Below are positions 43,536 through 52,595 of a stretch of 64,000 nt of DNA, one piece after another. Every line of letters starts with the position of its first letter. Position 1 is the first letter of the stretch. Made by a program: the position numbers and the translations under genes. The DNA comes from Lentisphaerota bacterium (GTDB lineage: Bacteria; Verrucomicrobiota; Lentisphaeria; Victivallales; Victivallaceae): contig SUWH01000003.1 of assembly GCA_015061605.1 (NCBI GenBank), positions 1-64,000 on the forward strand, written 5' to 3'. The notes beneath the pieces are model-generated. The model ran no database searches and was not told where the DNA came from. It saw only the letters and a list, made by a program, of their open reading frames with translations.

Positions 43536-44459
43536 ATGCAGTGGACAAGAAAAGATTTGCTCAGCATTTATGATTTGAGCGCCGAAGAGATCACCTGCAT
43601 CCTCGATACCGCGGAGAAGTTCAAGGAAGTCTCCGAACGGCGGGTAAAAAAAGTCCCCGCTCTGCGCGGTATGACGGTGGTCAACTTTTTCGTCGAACCC
43701 AGTACCCGTACCCGGGTCTCTTTTGAACTTGCCGAACAGCGGCTCAGTGCCGACGTCGTCAATATGCAGGCGCAAGCCAGCAGTCTGCTCAAAGGAGAAA
43801 CCCTCCTTGATACGGTGAAAAATATTGAAGCGCTTCAAGTCGATCTGGTCGTCATGCGCCACAGCGCCCCCGGTGCCCAGAACTTCATCGCCGACCACCT
43901 CCAGTGCGGCGTGGTCAATGCCGGTGACGGCGCTCATGAACACCCGACCCAGGCTCTGCTTGACCTCTTTACCATCCGCGAGAAAAAAGGCGGTTTCAAA
44001 GGTTTGAATGTCACCATTTTAGGCGACATCCTCCACAGCCGCGTCGCCCGCAGCAACATCTGGGGCTTGCTCAAACTGGGAGCCAATGTCACTCTCGCCG
44101 GACCTTCCACTCTGGTTCCCCGGGAATTTGAAGAGATCGGATGCCGGGTCTGCCACCATCTGGACGAAGCCATCAAAGATGCCGATGTGGTCAACTTGCT
44201 CCGCATCCAGCATGAACGCCAGACGGTCGGTTTCTTCCCCAGCACCGGAGAATATTCCTCATGGTTCGGCATTAAAGCATCCTCTATGGAAAAGATGAAA
44301 AAAGATGTCCTCATCATGCACCCCGGCCCCATTAACCGGGATGTCGAGTTGGCAAGTGAAGTCGCTGACGGCAGCAATTCAGTCATCCTTGAACAGGTGA
44401 CCAATGGTCTTGCCGTCCGCATGGCAGTATTGTTCCTGATCGCCGGAGTACAGAAATGA
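43536..44459 (+). CDS. pyrB: Aspartate carbamoyltransferase catalytic subunit
   Basis: A 307-residue transcarbamylase condensing carbamoyl phosphate with aspartate in pyrimidine synthesis. The carbamoyl-phosphate loop FVEPSTRTRVSFE, the catalytic-loop region SASSLLKGETLLDT-type (here ASSLLKGETLLDT), MRHSAPGA, GDGAHEHPTQALLDL and MHPGPINRDVELA are all present. No regulatory pyrI gene is adjacent. The length is normal for the PyrB class that pairs with PyrC-like proteins. pyrC begins inside its stop codon (ATGA). Confidence 0.95.
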   Translation: MQWTRKDLLSIYDLSAEEITCILDTAEKFKEVSERRVKKVPALRGMTVVNFFVEPSTRTRVSFELAEQRLSADVVNMQAQASSLLKGETLLDTVKNIEALQVDLVVMRHSAPGAQNFIADHLQCGVVNAGDGAHEHPTQALLDLFTIREKKGGFKGLNVTILGDILHSRVARSNIWGLLKLGANVTLAGPSTLVPREFEEIGCRVCHHLDEAIKDADVVNLLRIQHERQTVGFFPSTGEYSSWFGIKASSMEKMKKDVLIMHPGPINRDVELASEVADGSNSVILEQVTNGLAVRMAVLFLIAGVQK

Positions 44460-45724
44460 AAGATTTGATTTTGAAAAATGCCCGGGTCATCGACCCGGCA
44501 CGCGGAATAGATTCAATCGGAGATATCGCCGTTTCCAACGGGGTTATCATTGAAGCCAAAGATGCAAAAAATCCGGAAGTTGTCGATTTGACCGGAAAAA
44601 TCCTTTCTCCGGGATTTATTGATGTTCACGTCCACTTGCGTCAGCCGGGCAACACCGCCGCTGAAACCGTTGCCACCGGTTCCATGGCCGCCGCCGCCGG
44701 AGGCTTTACCAGTATCGTTGCCATGCCCAACACCACCCCGGCAGCTGATACCGCCGGTTCCATCGAATTGCTCAAGCGCACCGCCGCCGAGACTGCGGTC
44801 GTCCGGGTGTTGCCCTGCGGTAATATGACCAAAGGCGGCAAAGGCGAAGAAATGGCGGGTATCGGTTCTTTGAAAGCCGCCGGAGTCGTTGCATTGAGCG
44901 ATGACGGCAAATGTATTCAGGATCATGCGCTGATGCGCCATGTGGTCGAATACGCCAAAAGCTTTGATCTGCCCATTCTGGATCATTGTGAAGAAAACAC
45001 ACTCGCCGCCGGTGGGGTCATGCACGAAGGCAAATGGTCGGTCCTGCTCGGTTTCAATGGTATTTCCAGCGCGTCAGAGGAACTCATGGTCGCCCGTAAC
45101 ATCATCCTCGCCCGGCAGATCGACTGGAAGATCCATATGCAGCATATCAGTGCCGCCGAAAGTGTCGCACTGCTCCGCCGCGCCCGCAAACGCGGTATCC
45201 GCGTTACCGGTGAAGCTACTCCGCATCACATCACTCTTACTGATCAGTGCATCAAAAAGTTCGATACCAACTACAAGATGAATCCGCCGCTTCGCAGTGA
45301 AGCCGACCGTCTGGCGGTCATCGAAGGTCTGGCTGACGGAACTCTGACCGCTATTGCCACCGACCACGCACCGCACACCCGGACGGCGAAAATGGTCGAA
45401 TTCGACCACGCCCCATTCGGCATCATCGGTCTGGAAACCGCTTTGCCGCTTTCTTTTACTGAACTTGTGACCAAAGGTGTCCTCTCCATCCCGCAGTTGA
45501 TCGAAAAATTCACCACCGGTCCTGCTGACATTCTCGGTATGAAAAATTACTCTCTTGCCGTCGGCAATCCGGCGGATATCACCGTGATCGATCCTGATGC
45601 AAAATGGACGGTCGATAAAAATAAATTCTTCTCCAAAGCCCGCAATACGCCGTTTGACGGCTATGCAGTTCAGGGACAGGTTATTATGACCATTGTCAAC
45701 GGAAAGGTGGTGTTTCGACGATGA
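44456..45724 (+). CDS. pyrC: Dihydroorotase (class I)
   Basis: A 422-residue amidohydrolase that cyclises carbamoyl aspartate to dihydroorotate. Metal-binding motif FIDVHVHLRQPG, SDDGKCIQ, LDHCEEN, MQHISAAESV, GEATPHHITLTD and the Asp motif AIATDHAPHT show an active class I enzyme, so it is not a non-catalytic PyrX. GLETALPLSFTELV is another family block. It is coupled by ATGA overlaps both to pyrB upstream and to the M20 amidohydrolase downstream. Confidence 0.95.
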   Translation: MKDLILKNARVIDPARGIDSIGDIAVSNGVIIEAKDAKNPEVVDLTGKILSPGFIDVHVHLRQPGNTAAETVATGSMAAAAGGFTSIVAMPNTTPAADTAGSIELLKRTAAETAVVRVLPCGNMTKGGKGEEMAGIGSLKAAGVVALSDDGKCIQDHALMRHVVEYAKSFDLPILDHCEENTLAAGGVMHEGKWSVLLGFNGISSASEELMVARNIILARQIDWKIHMQHISAAESVALLRRARKRGIRVTGEATPHHITLTDQCIKKFDTNYKMNPPLRSEADRLAVIEGLADGTLTAIATDHAPHTRTAKMVEFDHAPFGIIGLETALPLSFTELVTKGVLSIPQLIEKFTTGPADILGMKNYSLAVGNPADITVIDPDAKWTVDKNKFFSKARNTPFDGYAVQGQVIMTIVNGKVVFRR

Positions 45725-46881
45725 GCATCAGCGCATTTCAAAGTGTTGTTCAGGAGATGACAGAGTTCCGCAAACTTCTGCACCGCCATCCGGAGCTTGC
45801 CGGATGTGAAAAATGGACCTGTTCCGAGATCCGCCGCCGTCTGGCGGAGATCCCGGGTGTGGAAGTTCTGCCTCCTTTCCTTGAAACCGATACCGTTGCC
45901 TTTATCCACGGTAAAGCTCCCGGAAAAAATGTCACATTGCGGGCAGATATCGACGCACTCACCGTGACCGAAGAAACCGGTTGCGATTTTGCTTCAGAAA
46001 ACCCCGGTTTGATGCATGCTTGCGGGCACGATGTCCACACGGCGGTGCTTATGGGAGCGGCGAAGATGCTCGCTGCGAAACGGAATGAATTTTCCGGCAG
46101 TATCCGGCTGGTCTTCCAGCCCGGTGAGGAAAACAAAGCGATGGCGCGTCCCTTGATCGCCGCCGGAGCATTGGATGATCCTCCGGCTGATTTCGTTGCC
46201 GCACTGCACTGTATGCCCGGACTTGAAGTCGGCAAAGCGCGGCTGCGTATCGGTGCGATGATGAGTTCCTGTGTCCACTTTGAAGTGTCCTTTTATGGCG
46301 TTGGCGGTCACGGCAGCCGCCCCCATGCGGCACGCAATCCGCTGATCGCCGCCTGTTCCGCCGTTATGGAATTACAGACCGCCATTCCCAACCGGATCAA
46401 TTCCCAGCGGGCAGGGGTGTTGAGTATCTGCGCCATAAACGGCGGCAAACTTGACAATGTCATTCCGGAGAAGTGTTCATTTATCGGTACCATCCGGGCT
46501 CTGGATGATGAAACCGCAGCCGAACTGCGTACTGCGCTGGTCGATATGTGTCAGGCGATCGGTACGCTTCACCGCTGTAAATGTGATGTTCACCTTGCCG
46601 AGGGCGGGTATCCGGCGACCATAAACAGTGAAAGCGGTTTTGCTCTGGCAAAACAGACCCTTGAAAATTGCAATATCGGTGTGGAGGTGATGCCGGAATC
46701 TTTTATGGCTTCAGAAGACTTTTCCTACTATCTCAATAAAGCTTCCGATGGTGTCTTTATCATGATGGGCGCCGGAGAAGATCAGCTGCCGCTTCACAAC
46801 TGCCGTTTCCTTGCCGATGAAAAAATGATCGGTCACGGTATAGCTTACATGACGGAAATCGCATTGGCGGCTCTCAAGTGA
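45721..46881 (+). CDS. M20-family amidohydrolase (hippurate hydrolase/IAA-amino acid hydrolase-like)
   Basis: A 386-residue zinc hydrolase of peptidase family M20D. Conserved parts: LRADIDALTVTEETG, LMHACGHDVHTAVLMGAA, VFQPGEENKA, the lid-domain VGGHGSRPHAARNPL and FMASEDFSYYLNKA. Such enzymes deacylate N-acyl amino acids; a role for acetyl-lysine-type or peptidoglycan-derived substrates is also possible. Translation start overlaps the pyrC stop (ATGA), and hemW starts at a GTG over its own stop, so it is embedded in a coupled run. Its substrate and link to pyrimidine synthesis are unknown. Confidence 0.88.
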   Translation: MSISAFQSVVQEMTEFRKLLHRHPELAGCEKWTCSEIRRRLAEIPGVEVLPPFLETDTVAFIHGKAPGKNVTLRADIDALTVTEETGCDFASENPGLMHACGHDVHTAVLMGAAKMLAAKRNEFSGSIRLVFQPGEENKAMARPLIAAGALDDPPADFVAALHCMPGLEVGKARLRIGAMMSSCVHFEVSFYGVGGHGSRPHAARNPLIAACSAVMELQTAIPNRINSQRAGVLSICAINGGKLDNVIPEKCSFIGTIRALDDETAAELRTALVDMCQAIGTLHRCKCDVHLAEGGYPATINSESGFALAKQTLENCNIGVEVMPESFMASEDFSYYLNKASDGVFIMMGAGEDQLPLHNCRFLADEKMIGHGIAYMTEIALAALK

Positions 46882-47957
46882 ATTACTATATCCATGTGCC
46901 ATTCTGCGCGTCAAAGTGCGGATACTGCGCCTTTTATTCCGAATGTGGAAGCGATGGCGCACGCATGGATCGCTATCTGGATAAATTGGAGTCAACGCTC
47001 TCCGGAAGCCGGGGGAAATGCGAAACTATTTACATAGGGGGCGGTACTCCCACGCTATTTGATCTTGACCGCTTGAAACGTTTTACCGGATCGGTTTTTG
47101 ACCGGCTGCAGCCCGATGGGGATACCGAAATCTCCATCGAAGCCAATCCGGAAACCCTTGATGAAGCCAAAGTTGCATTTTTGCGGGAACATTACACCCG
47201 CTTGAGTATGGGTATCCAGAGTTTTGATCCGGAATCACGGGCGCGTATCGGGAGGCGTTGTTCGCAGGCTAAACTCCTTGAGGCGGTAAAACTGGTTCAG
47301 GAGGCGAAGTTTCCGCACTGGAACTGCGATCTGATCTATTCGCTTCCCGGTCAGAGCCGGGAAATGTGGGAAAATGATTTGCATACAGCTGCTTCGCTCG
47401 GTGTCGATCACCTTTCCTGCTATGCGCTGACTCCGGAGGAAAACGCCGCTCTCGGTGCAGAATTTTCCGAAGACGATGAGCGCGAAAGTGAATTTTATCA
47501 CCTCGCTCAAAATATCCTTGCTCAATACGGCATTGCACGCTATGAGATATCCAACTATGCCAAATCCGGCGGCGAATGCCGCCACAATATGAATGTCTGG
47601 CGCGGCGGTTTGCTGCGCGGTTTCGGACCTTCCGCCGCCGGTTTTAACGGGGTTTCCCGGATGATCGAAGTTGAAAATCTTGATATGTGGTTGAATGATT
47701 CTCTTCCTGAATTGGACGATATTCCGCATGAGTCCCGGCTCAATGAGATATTTGCCGTCAATTTGCGTACCGTTTCCGGCTGGACTCCTCAAACATGGGC
47801 AAAGGTACCGGGCGCTGACAGCTGGGAGAAAAGACGAAAAATTACAGAAAAATTGCAGAAAATGTTTCCGGATTGCTTGCTCAATGAGCAATCACGGATT
47901 ACATTAACTGAAAATGGTTTACTTTTTTGGAATATGATCGCACAGGAATTGTTTTAA
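46878..47957 (+). CDS. hemW: HemW-type radical SAM heme chaperone
   Basis: A 359-residue radical-SAM protein. The N-terminus YYIHVPFCASKCGYCAFYS carries CxxxCxYC with the extra HemW-type residues instead of the HemN form; IYIGGGTPTLF, SIEANPETLDE, LSMGIQSFDP and DLIYSLPGQS follow. HemW binds heme and passes it to target proteins and is often misannotated as coproporphyrinogen oxidase. Translation starts at a GTG overlapping the previous stop (GTGA). The last about 60 residues form the C-terminal HemN_C-like domain. truA begins two bases after its stop. Confidence 0.9.
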   Translation: MNYYIHVPFCASKCGYCAFYSECGSDGARMDRYLDKLESTLSGSRGKCETIYIGGGTPTLFDLDRLKRFTGSVFDRLQPDGDTEISIEANPETLDEAKVAFLREHYTRLSMGIQSFDPESRARIGRRCSQAKLLEAVKLVQEAKFPHWNCDLIYSLPGQSREMWENDLHTAASLGVDHLSCYALTPEENAALGAEFSEDDERESEFYHLAQNILAQYGIARYEISNYAKSGGECRHNMNVWRGGLLRGFGPSAAGFNGVSRMIEVENLDMWLNDSLPELDDIPHESRLNEIFAVNLRTVSGWTPQTWAKVPGADSWEKRRKITEKLQKMFPDCLLNEQSRITLTENGLLFWNMIAQELF

Positions 47958-47959
47958 AT

Positions 47960-48784
47960 ATGGGTATTGAATTTACTTCTTACGTTCCCGTAAAACGTTA
48001 TCTTATGGAGATCGCCTACGATGGCGGCAGTTACAGCGGCTGGCAGATCCAGCCTCACTGTCTGGCGGTGCAGCAGGTGATCCAGGAACATCTGACCAAA
48101 ATGTACGATAAACAGCCGATCCATCTTATCGGCAGCAGCCGTACCGATGCCGGAGTTCACGCACAGAATTTTGCCGCCACCTTTCTGGCTCCGGAACAGC
48201 CCGCCATTCCGATGGAACGCGTTTTCAAAGCATTGAACCGCCGTCTGCCGCCGGATATAAAAATTCATACGATCAGAGAGGTTCCGCTTGAATTTCACGC
48301 CCGCTACGACACCTGCGGCAAGGCGTACACCTATGTGCTAAATTTGGGTGAAAACGATTCTCCGTTTGTCGGGCGTTACAGTTGGAAACCCTATCGCAAA
48401 CAATCGGTCGAATTGATCAAAGCCGCCACTGAACGGCTGGTCGGTACTCACGATTATTCCAGTTTTGTGGTCGAGCGGCGCGAAATCGACGATGCAGTGC
48501 GCACCATCTACCGCATCGACGTGGAGGAAATCGGGGATTTCTGCTGCATCACCTTTGTCGGCAACGGATTCCTCTATAAGATGATCCGCTGTCTGATGGG
48601 GATGATCGAAGCTGTCGGGGCAGGGGTGTATTCCCCCGATGCAGTCACCCGCATTCTTGAAGCGCGCGACCGCACCCAGGCTCCGGAAACCGCTCCTGCC
48701 AACGGCCTTTTTTTGATGAAAGTTTTTTACAACGAAACCGACCGGGAAAACTTCCGTCTCCCCGGTTTGCCGTTTCTGCAATAA
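47960..48784 (+). CDS. truA: tRNA pseudouridine(38-40) synthase TruA
   Basis: A 274-residue pseudouridine synthase acting on positions 38-40 of the tRNA anticodon arm. The catalytic motif SSRTDAGVHAQNF holds the Asp; MEIAYDGGSYSGWQIQP, FHARYDTCGKAYTY and FLYKMIRCLMGMIEAVGAG are family blocks. The start at 47960 (MGIEFTSY) is chosen because the frame upstream (from 47927) lies inside hemW. The ribosome binding site is weak, consistent with coupling to hemW. Confidence 0.93.
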   Translation: MGIEFTSYVPVKRYLMEIAYDGGSYSGWQIQPHCLAVQQVIQEHLTKMYDKQPIHLIGSSRTDAGVHAQNFAATFLAPEQPAIPMERVFKALNRRLPPDIKIHTIREVPLEFHARYDTCGKAYTYVLNLGENDSPFVGRYSWKPYRKQSVELIKAATERLVGTHDYSSFVVERREIDDAVRTIYRIDVEEIGDFCCITFVGNGFLYKMIRCLMGMIEAVGAGVYSPDAVTRILEARDRTQAPETAPANGLFLMKVFYNETDRENFRLPGLPFLQ

Positions 48785-48796
48785 GGAAGATTTATT

Positions 48797-49150
48797 ATGA
48801 ATGACAAAGCTGTTGAAAAAATTTCCGCCGTCTTGAAAACCGGTTCCCCCATTATCACTGCCGCCGATGTCAAACACGGCATAATGGAGCAGGTACAACT
48901 CTACTTTGAAGCCGACGGCGAAGCGGTTATGGATGTGATAAACAAAGATGATCTGGTTCAGAATTTCCCCGATGAGGGCGTGTTTGTGCTGAATAAAAAC
49001 GGCAACCCGGTCAAACTCGTGATGTTTGAAGGCGAAGAGGATATGTATTTCCGCACCGACGGTAGTACCGAAGAGAGCGATGAATTCGGCGATGTGCCAT
49101 CCGTCGCATTCATGGAAGCCGTCGAAGCCATTTCGATGCTTAAGTTGTAA
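48797..49150 (+). CDS. Small acidic protein of unknown function
   Basis: A 117-residue soluble, acidic protein without signal peptide, membrane helix or cysteine motif. The sequence has an alpha/beta look (EKISAVLKTGSPIITAADV, GVFVLNKNGNPVKLVMFEG, VAFMEAVEAISML). I do not recognise it. It is a real gene by its ribosome binding site (AAGGAAG, seven bases before ATG), its position 12 bases after truA on the same strand, and codon usage like its neighbours. It is the last gene of the long plus-strand run, followed by a terminator and repeats. Confidence 0.6.
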   Translation: MNDKAVEKISAVLKTGSPIITAADVKHGIMEQVQLYFEADGEAVMDVINKDDLVQNFPDEGVFVLNKNGNPVKLVMFEGEEDMYFRTDGSTEESDEFGDVPSVAFMEAVEAISMLKL

Positions 49151-49161
49151 CGGAGCGATCT

Positions 49162-49290
49162 CGCTTTGCCGGAGCGCGCCTTGGACGACTGGCTTTTGCG
49201 CCTGTCGTCCGGCAAATGCCGGACAGGCGTGAGGCAGTGGTTGAGTTGCGCCGCTTGCGCGGCGTATTTTTTTTGTCCCCCGGTCAAGCC
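49162..49290. repeat. Intergenic repeat B, copy in reverse orientation
   Basis: The reverse complement of this stretch aligns with 58379-58490: a run of A after GGGAGC/GGGGAC, a short GC hairpin, CAACCACT, and an asymmetric long hairpin (here 49198-49229). The long hairpin pairs CGCCTGT with ACAGGCG and TCCGGC with GCCGGA, with a two-base bulge on the same side in both copies. Confidence 0.75.
49248..49274 (+). terminator. Intrinsic terminator inside repeat B
   Basis: A perfect 6-base GC stem (49249-49254 with 49259-49264), TTGC loop, then TA and eight T. It would end the transcript of the truA run. Confidence 0.75.
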
Positions 49291-49317
49291 CGACCGACGG
49301 AAGGGCACGACACCTCG

Positions 49318-49337
49318 CAGCGGCACGTTTGCCGCTG
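49318..49337. repeat. Perfect 8-base hairpin in the intergenic gap
   Basis: CAGCGGCA (49318-49325) and TGCCGCTG (49330-49337) with a 4-base loop, no T run. It lies between repeat B and repeat A in the 439-base gap 49151-49589. Confidence 0.6.
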
Positions 49338-49349
49338 GCAGGAGGGAGG

Positions 49350-49405
49350 CTGGCGCACGGTCAGAGTGCCACAGAGAGCGATGTTGTCTGACGGACGATA
49401 ACGGA
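49350..49405. repeat. Intergenic repeat A, copy 2
   Basis: Same orientation as 30268-30323; 50 of 56 bases identical. No stable gene can be assigned to it: frames reading through it are open by chance on both strands. Confidence 0.8.
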
Positions 49406-49515
49406 CGGATACGGACTTGAACAGACAACAACCTGCTCTGTTTTGCCGCCGATTACCGCACTGCATATCAGACCGCTGTGCCGTTAATTATCCTGCCAAT
49501 TTTTCCGCTCCGGAT

Positions 49516-49543
49516 TTGACATTTGCTTTTTTGCGGTTATATT
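49516..49543 (+). promoter_or_regulatory. Promoter of the AraC-type regulator
   Basis: A consensus TTGACA (49516-49521), 16 bases, TATATT (49538-49543). Confidence 0.65.
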
Positions 49544-49589
49544 ATACACGTAATGTTTGATTTTTTGTCAATCAAGTGTCAGGTGCAGT

Positions 49590-50471
49590 ATGGCGATGAA
49601 TAAGCGTAAAATGCGGGTCGTACACGGAAACAGTCTCCTTTTTGGCAATAATTACGGTCCATATCCCAAACGGACGACTTACAATTTTTCTGCATTGGGC
49701 AAGATGCGTCCCCGGGTTCCCATATCCTACTTTTCCTGTTCCACTGAAGAGTGGCATAAAGAGGTTTTCCGCGAACGGGTCAACTCGGACACTTTCAGTA
49801 TTGAGCTGGTTTTAGAGGGGATTTTCAATTATACCCGTGACGGAAAATCCTATCAGGTGCATCCGGGAGAGATATTTTTTGTCCAACTCGGGAAAAATTC
49901 CTCCATGTGTACTGCTACCGAAACCGCAACCAAACGGACGGTCATTATCGAAGGATCCGGCCTGCAGCATACTCTTGAATATCTTGAACTGGATAATCTT
50001 GTTATTTTCAAGCCGGTAACTCTTGAACGCATCACTTCCATTATGGATAAATTTGTTGAACTCGGTGCACGTGCTACTTTTGACAACTTCCGTATGGCGT
50101 GTGTTGAGTCCTACAAGCTGTTATTGGAAATTTCTGCACAAAGCAAAGAGCTGCGCCGTCCGGCAGAGCTGCAGCGCGCTATTGAGTTTATTCACGAAAA
50201 TCTGGAAAACAACCTGACTCTTCATGATATCGTGGTCAATGCGCAGGCATCCTGCGCTACATTGCACCGGCAATTCCGGAAATATCTCAATGTCTCTCCT
50301 GTAGAATACTTTATCAATGCCAAAATGGATATGGCACACGGACTGCTCGCCAGCAGCAGTCTGTCGGTAAAAGAGATCGCTTCCAAACTCAACTACTCGT
50401 CCCAGCAATATTTTGCCAGTGAATTCAAAAAACGTTACGGTAAAACCCCGAGCGAGATCCGCAATCAGTGA
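49590..50471 (+). CDS. AraC-family transcription regulator
   Basis: A 293-residue regulator. Residues 60-165 are an AraC-type cupin sensor (LVLEGIFNYTRDGKSYQVHPGEIFFVQLG). The C-terminal 100 residues hold two helix-turn-helix motifs: LTLHDIVVNAQASCATLHRQF and SVKEIASKLNYSSQQYFASEF, ending KKRYGKTPSEIRNQ, the usual family signature. It probably responds to a sugar. The start at 49590 has AGGTG four bases upstream, and 49596 is an alternative. It is convergent with the 654-residue orphan protein, a likely but unproven target. Confidence 0.85.
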   Translation: MAMNKRKMRVVHGNSLLFGNNYGPYPKRTTYNFSALGKMRPRVPISYFSCSTEEWHKEVFRERVNSDTFSIELVLEGIFNYTRDGKSYQVHPGEIFFVQLGKNSSMCTATETATKRTVIIEGSGLQHTLEYLELDNLVIFKPVTLERITSIMDKFVELGARATFDNFRMACVESYKLLLEISAQSKELRRPAELQRAIEFIHENLENNLTLHDIVVNAQASCATLHRQFRKYLNVSPVEYFINAKMDMAHGLLASSSLSVKEIASKLNYSSQQYFASEFKKRYGKTPSEIRNQ

Positions 50472-50501
50472 GTCCGGGCACGGTGTTGTAAAACAAGCCG
50501 C

Positions 50502-52466
50502 TCAATCAAATGCCAGATAACCGATGCCCCATGCCGGGATCTCCGGAACGGCGGCGATGATATTTTCACCATCACGGATATATTCAACTTTTTGCGGAGT
50601 TCCGGCTGGAACGTTCCACGTTATTTTTGCACCTCCGGGAACACCTCGCAGCTTGAGTTTGAATCCGGCATGAGTTCCGATCGTCACATTGAGAATTGTA
50701 ACTGTATGCAGATTTCCCTGTTTTCCGCACCGGGGGACGATCAATGTCTGCACCGCTTCCTGCGGAACTGCCGGGAGCGTGTTACCAGACACCCAGTCGG
50801 CAATGTTGTTGAGCATCATTACCCGGCTGGATGGCAGATAGCGGGTGTGGAAGCCATCATAACCGATAAGCGCACAGCGGGTATTGTCCTGCCGTTCAAA
50901 AATCACGGTGGCGGCACCGCATTCATTCATTTTTCCATCACGGTAGATTGAAAGTATCCGGCAGTTCAATTCAGCCGGGAGCTTAAATACGTAACGTTCA
51001 TCGGAAAATGGAAAATTTTTCATTCCGGAATATTTTCCATTGAGCGGATCATTGGTACAATAGTCAAAGATACTGCGGTCAAGTTCAGACACTGCGATAT
51101 TGCCGATATGATCGCCGAAACCGCGTTCAATGATTTTTTCTGCAGCCGCTCCGTCGAGGATGATGTTGTGTTTGAGTACGGCTTCAAGTTTTTCATCATC
51201 CATTTCGTTTACCGCAAATGCTGTGAGTTGTAAACACTTGCTGCCCGGGGCATAGCCTGCCTGCGGGATCCCGATCAGAGGGAATCCGAGATTTTGAGTG
51301 CGGAAAGTGTAACACCCTTTTTCCAGCCGTCCGACTCCGGAAGGGATACTGTTTTCGTTGCGGCGGATGAAATCCCGGAATACCGGTGCATCTTCTGCCA
51401 GTGGAGCAAGCAGATTTTTGCCGTACCATGAAACCTCTTCACAAATGGGATCCATCACAAAATAACTCATGCTGTCGCCGCCGCCCAATGCCAGATAAAG
51501 CATGGTTTCAAGGCGCAGACCGTGAGCGGTTTTGCAGCAAAAGGTGCGGGGGTAGGATTCGATTTCCGGACAGTTCTGTCCGATGATCTCATATCCCGGC
51601 TGGTTGTAGGTCTGCTGTGAACACAAATAAGCTTTGTCTATGAGCCAGTGCGGTTCCTGATCGCTGTCCACGCCGCCGCCGGGGCGGGTGCCGACCTTTG
51701 TCCCGGAACTTCCGGCAAGAGTTTGAAGTACATCGATACGTTCCTGGCGGTTGCCGTGCTGCAAGCCGAAGCGGCTTCCCGGAGAAACCTGCTGTACGCT
51801 TTTCACGATAACATCGACAAGGTTGGTAACACTACGGGTGGCAAAGCGGAGCCACCGGGAGTTTAATTCAGGATCATTATCGCAGGCTTCGACCAGTTCG
51901 GCGCGGGAAAAGTTTTTATTTTCAAGTTTTGAAAAGGCTGCAATACAATCATCGCAGTGACAGCCGCCGGGGCCATTTGCCGGCCAGTGCCAGTCCAAAC
52001 GCAGATCGTCATCGATCCAGACCGAACCGGGCTGCCATGTTGCGTAGATGCGGGCGACTTCTGCCATGTAATTGATGAATCCGGGCTGATTGGGACAGTT
52101 GCACGTACGGGAGATTTCGCCGTTGCGTCCGACATAGTTGCCCCAGGTTTTGCCCTCAAGCGAATTATCGGCAAAGGTCCGGTCTCCATGTCCGATCGTC
52201 GCCTGGATCTGCAATGACGGGATGATGCCGATGGAACGAAGTTGTGCAGCATATTTGGCAAAAAGTTCTGATTTTTTGCGGTGCTCATCCAATGCCGGAA
52301 AGGCGATCCCGGTGGAAAACCAGACTTCATCGCAAATATCACGGCATTTTTTCAATTCTTCAAAAAGTTCATTCCATATCTCCGGAGCTTCGTGACCGGC
52401 GCGCAGCCGGATTATCATTTTCGGACGTTCCGGATCAGGTGAAGCAAAATAATCGTATTTTTTCAT
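50502..52466 (-). CDS. Large cytoplasmic protein with glycosidase-like TIM-barrel features
   Basis: A 654-residue protein without signal peptide. The first about 400 residues look like a TIM barrel of glycoside-hydrolase type: GIIPSLQIQATIGHG, GSVWIDDDLRLDWHWP, followed by CHCDDC, and LALGGGDSMSYFV. The WIDDDLR acids are candidate catalytic residues and the HCDDC cluster may bind metal. The last 150 residues are beta-rich, as in accessory domains behind such barrels. Similar-looking hypothetical proteins are frequent in Victivallis-type genomes, but I cannot name a family or substrate. It has a strong promoter of its own and a neighbouring AraC regulator. Confidence 0.6.
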   Translation of the reverse strand: MKKYDYFASPDPERPKMIIRLRAGHEAPEIWNELFEELKKCRDICDEVWFSTGIAFPALDEHRKKSELFAKYAAQLRSIGIIPSLQIQATIGHGDRTFADNSLEGKTWGNYVGRNGEISRTCNCPNQPGFINYMAEVARIYATWQPGSVWIDDDLRLDWHWPANGPGGCHCDDCIAAFSKLENKNFSRAELVEACDNDPELNSRWLRFATRSVTNLVDVIVKSVQQVSPGSRFGLQHGNRQERIDVLQTLAGSSGTKVGTRPGGGVDSDQEPHWLIDKAYLCSQQTYNQPGYEIIGQNCPEIESYPRTFCCKTAHGLRLETMLYLALGGGDSMSYFVMDPICEEVSWYGKNLLAPLAEDAPVFRDFIRRNENSIPSGVGRLEKGCYTFRTQNLGFPLIGIPQAGYAPGSKCLQLTAFAVNEMDDEKLEAVLKHNIILDGAAAEKIIERGFGDHIGNIAVSELDRSIFDYCTNDPLNGKYSGMKNFPFSDERYVFKLPAELNCRILSIYRDGKMNECGAATVIFERQDNTRCALIGYDGFHTRYLPSSRVMMLNNIADWVSGNTLPAVPQEAVQTLIVPRCGKQGNLHTVTILNVTIGTHAGFKLKLRGVPGGAKITWNVPAGTPQKVEYIRDGENIIAAVPEIPAWGIGYLAFD

Positions 52467-52503
52467 ATGTGAACAACTCCATTTTTTCTGACTTTGTTAT
52501 GGG

Positions 52504-52532
52504 AATATACACGCTTTTTGCCGGTAATGCAA
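52504..52532 (-). promoter_or_regulatory. Promoter of the 654-residue protein gene
   Basis: On the minus strand TTGCAT (52532-52527), 17 bases, TATATT (52509-52504). Confidence 0.6.
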
Positions 52533-52595
52533 GTCCGGAGAGTAAAGATGCCGGATGTCCGGAGCAGAAAATCAATGATTTTTTTGCATGTAATA

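Noticed and set aside
48958-49431. Minus-strand open frame over repeat A and the end of the 117-residue gene
   Set aside because: It covers non-coding repeats and lies antisense to a better gene; similarity to the frame at 29852-30376 only reflects the shared 56-base repeat.
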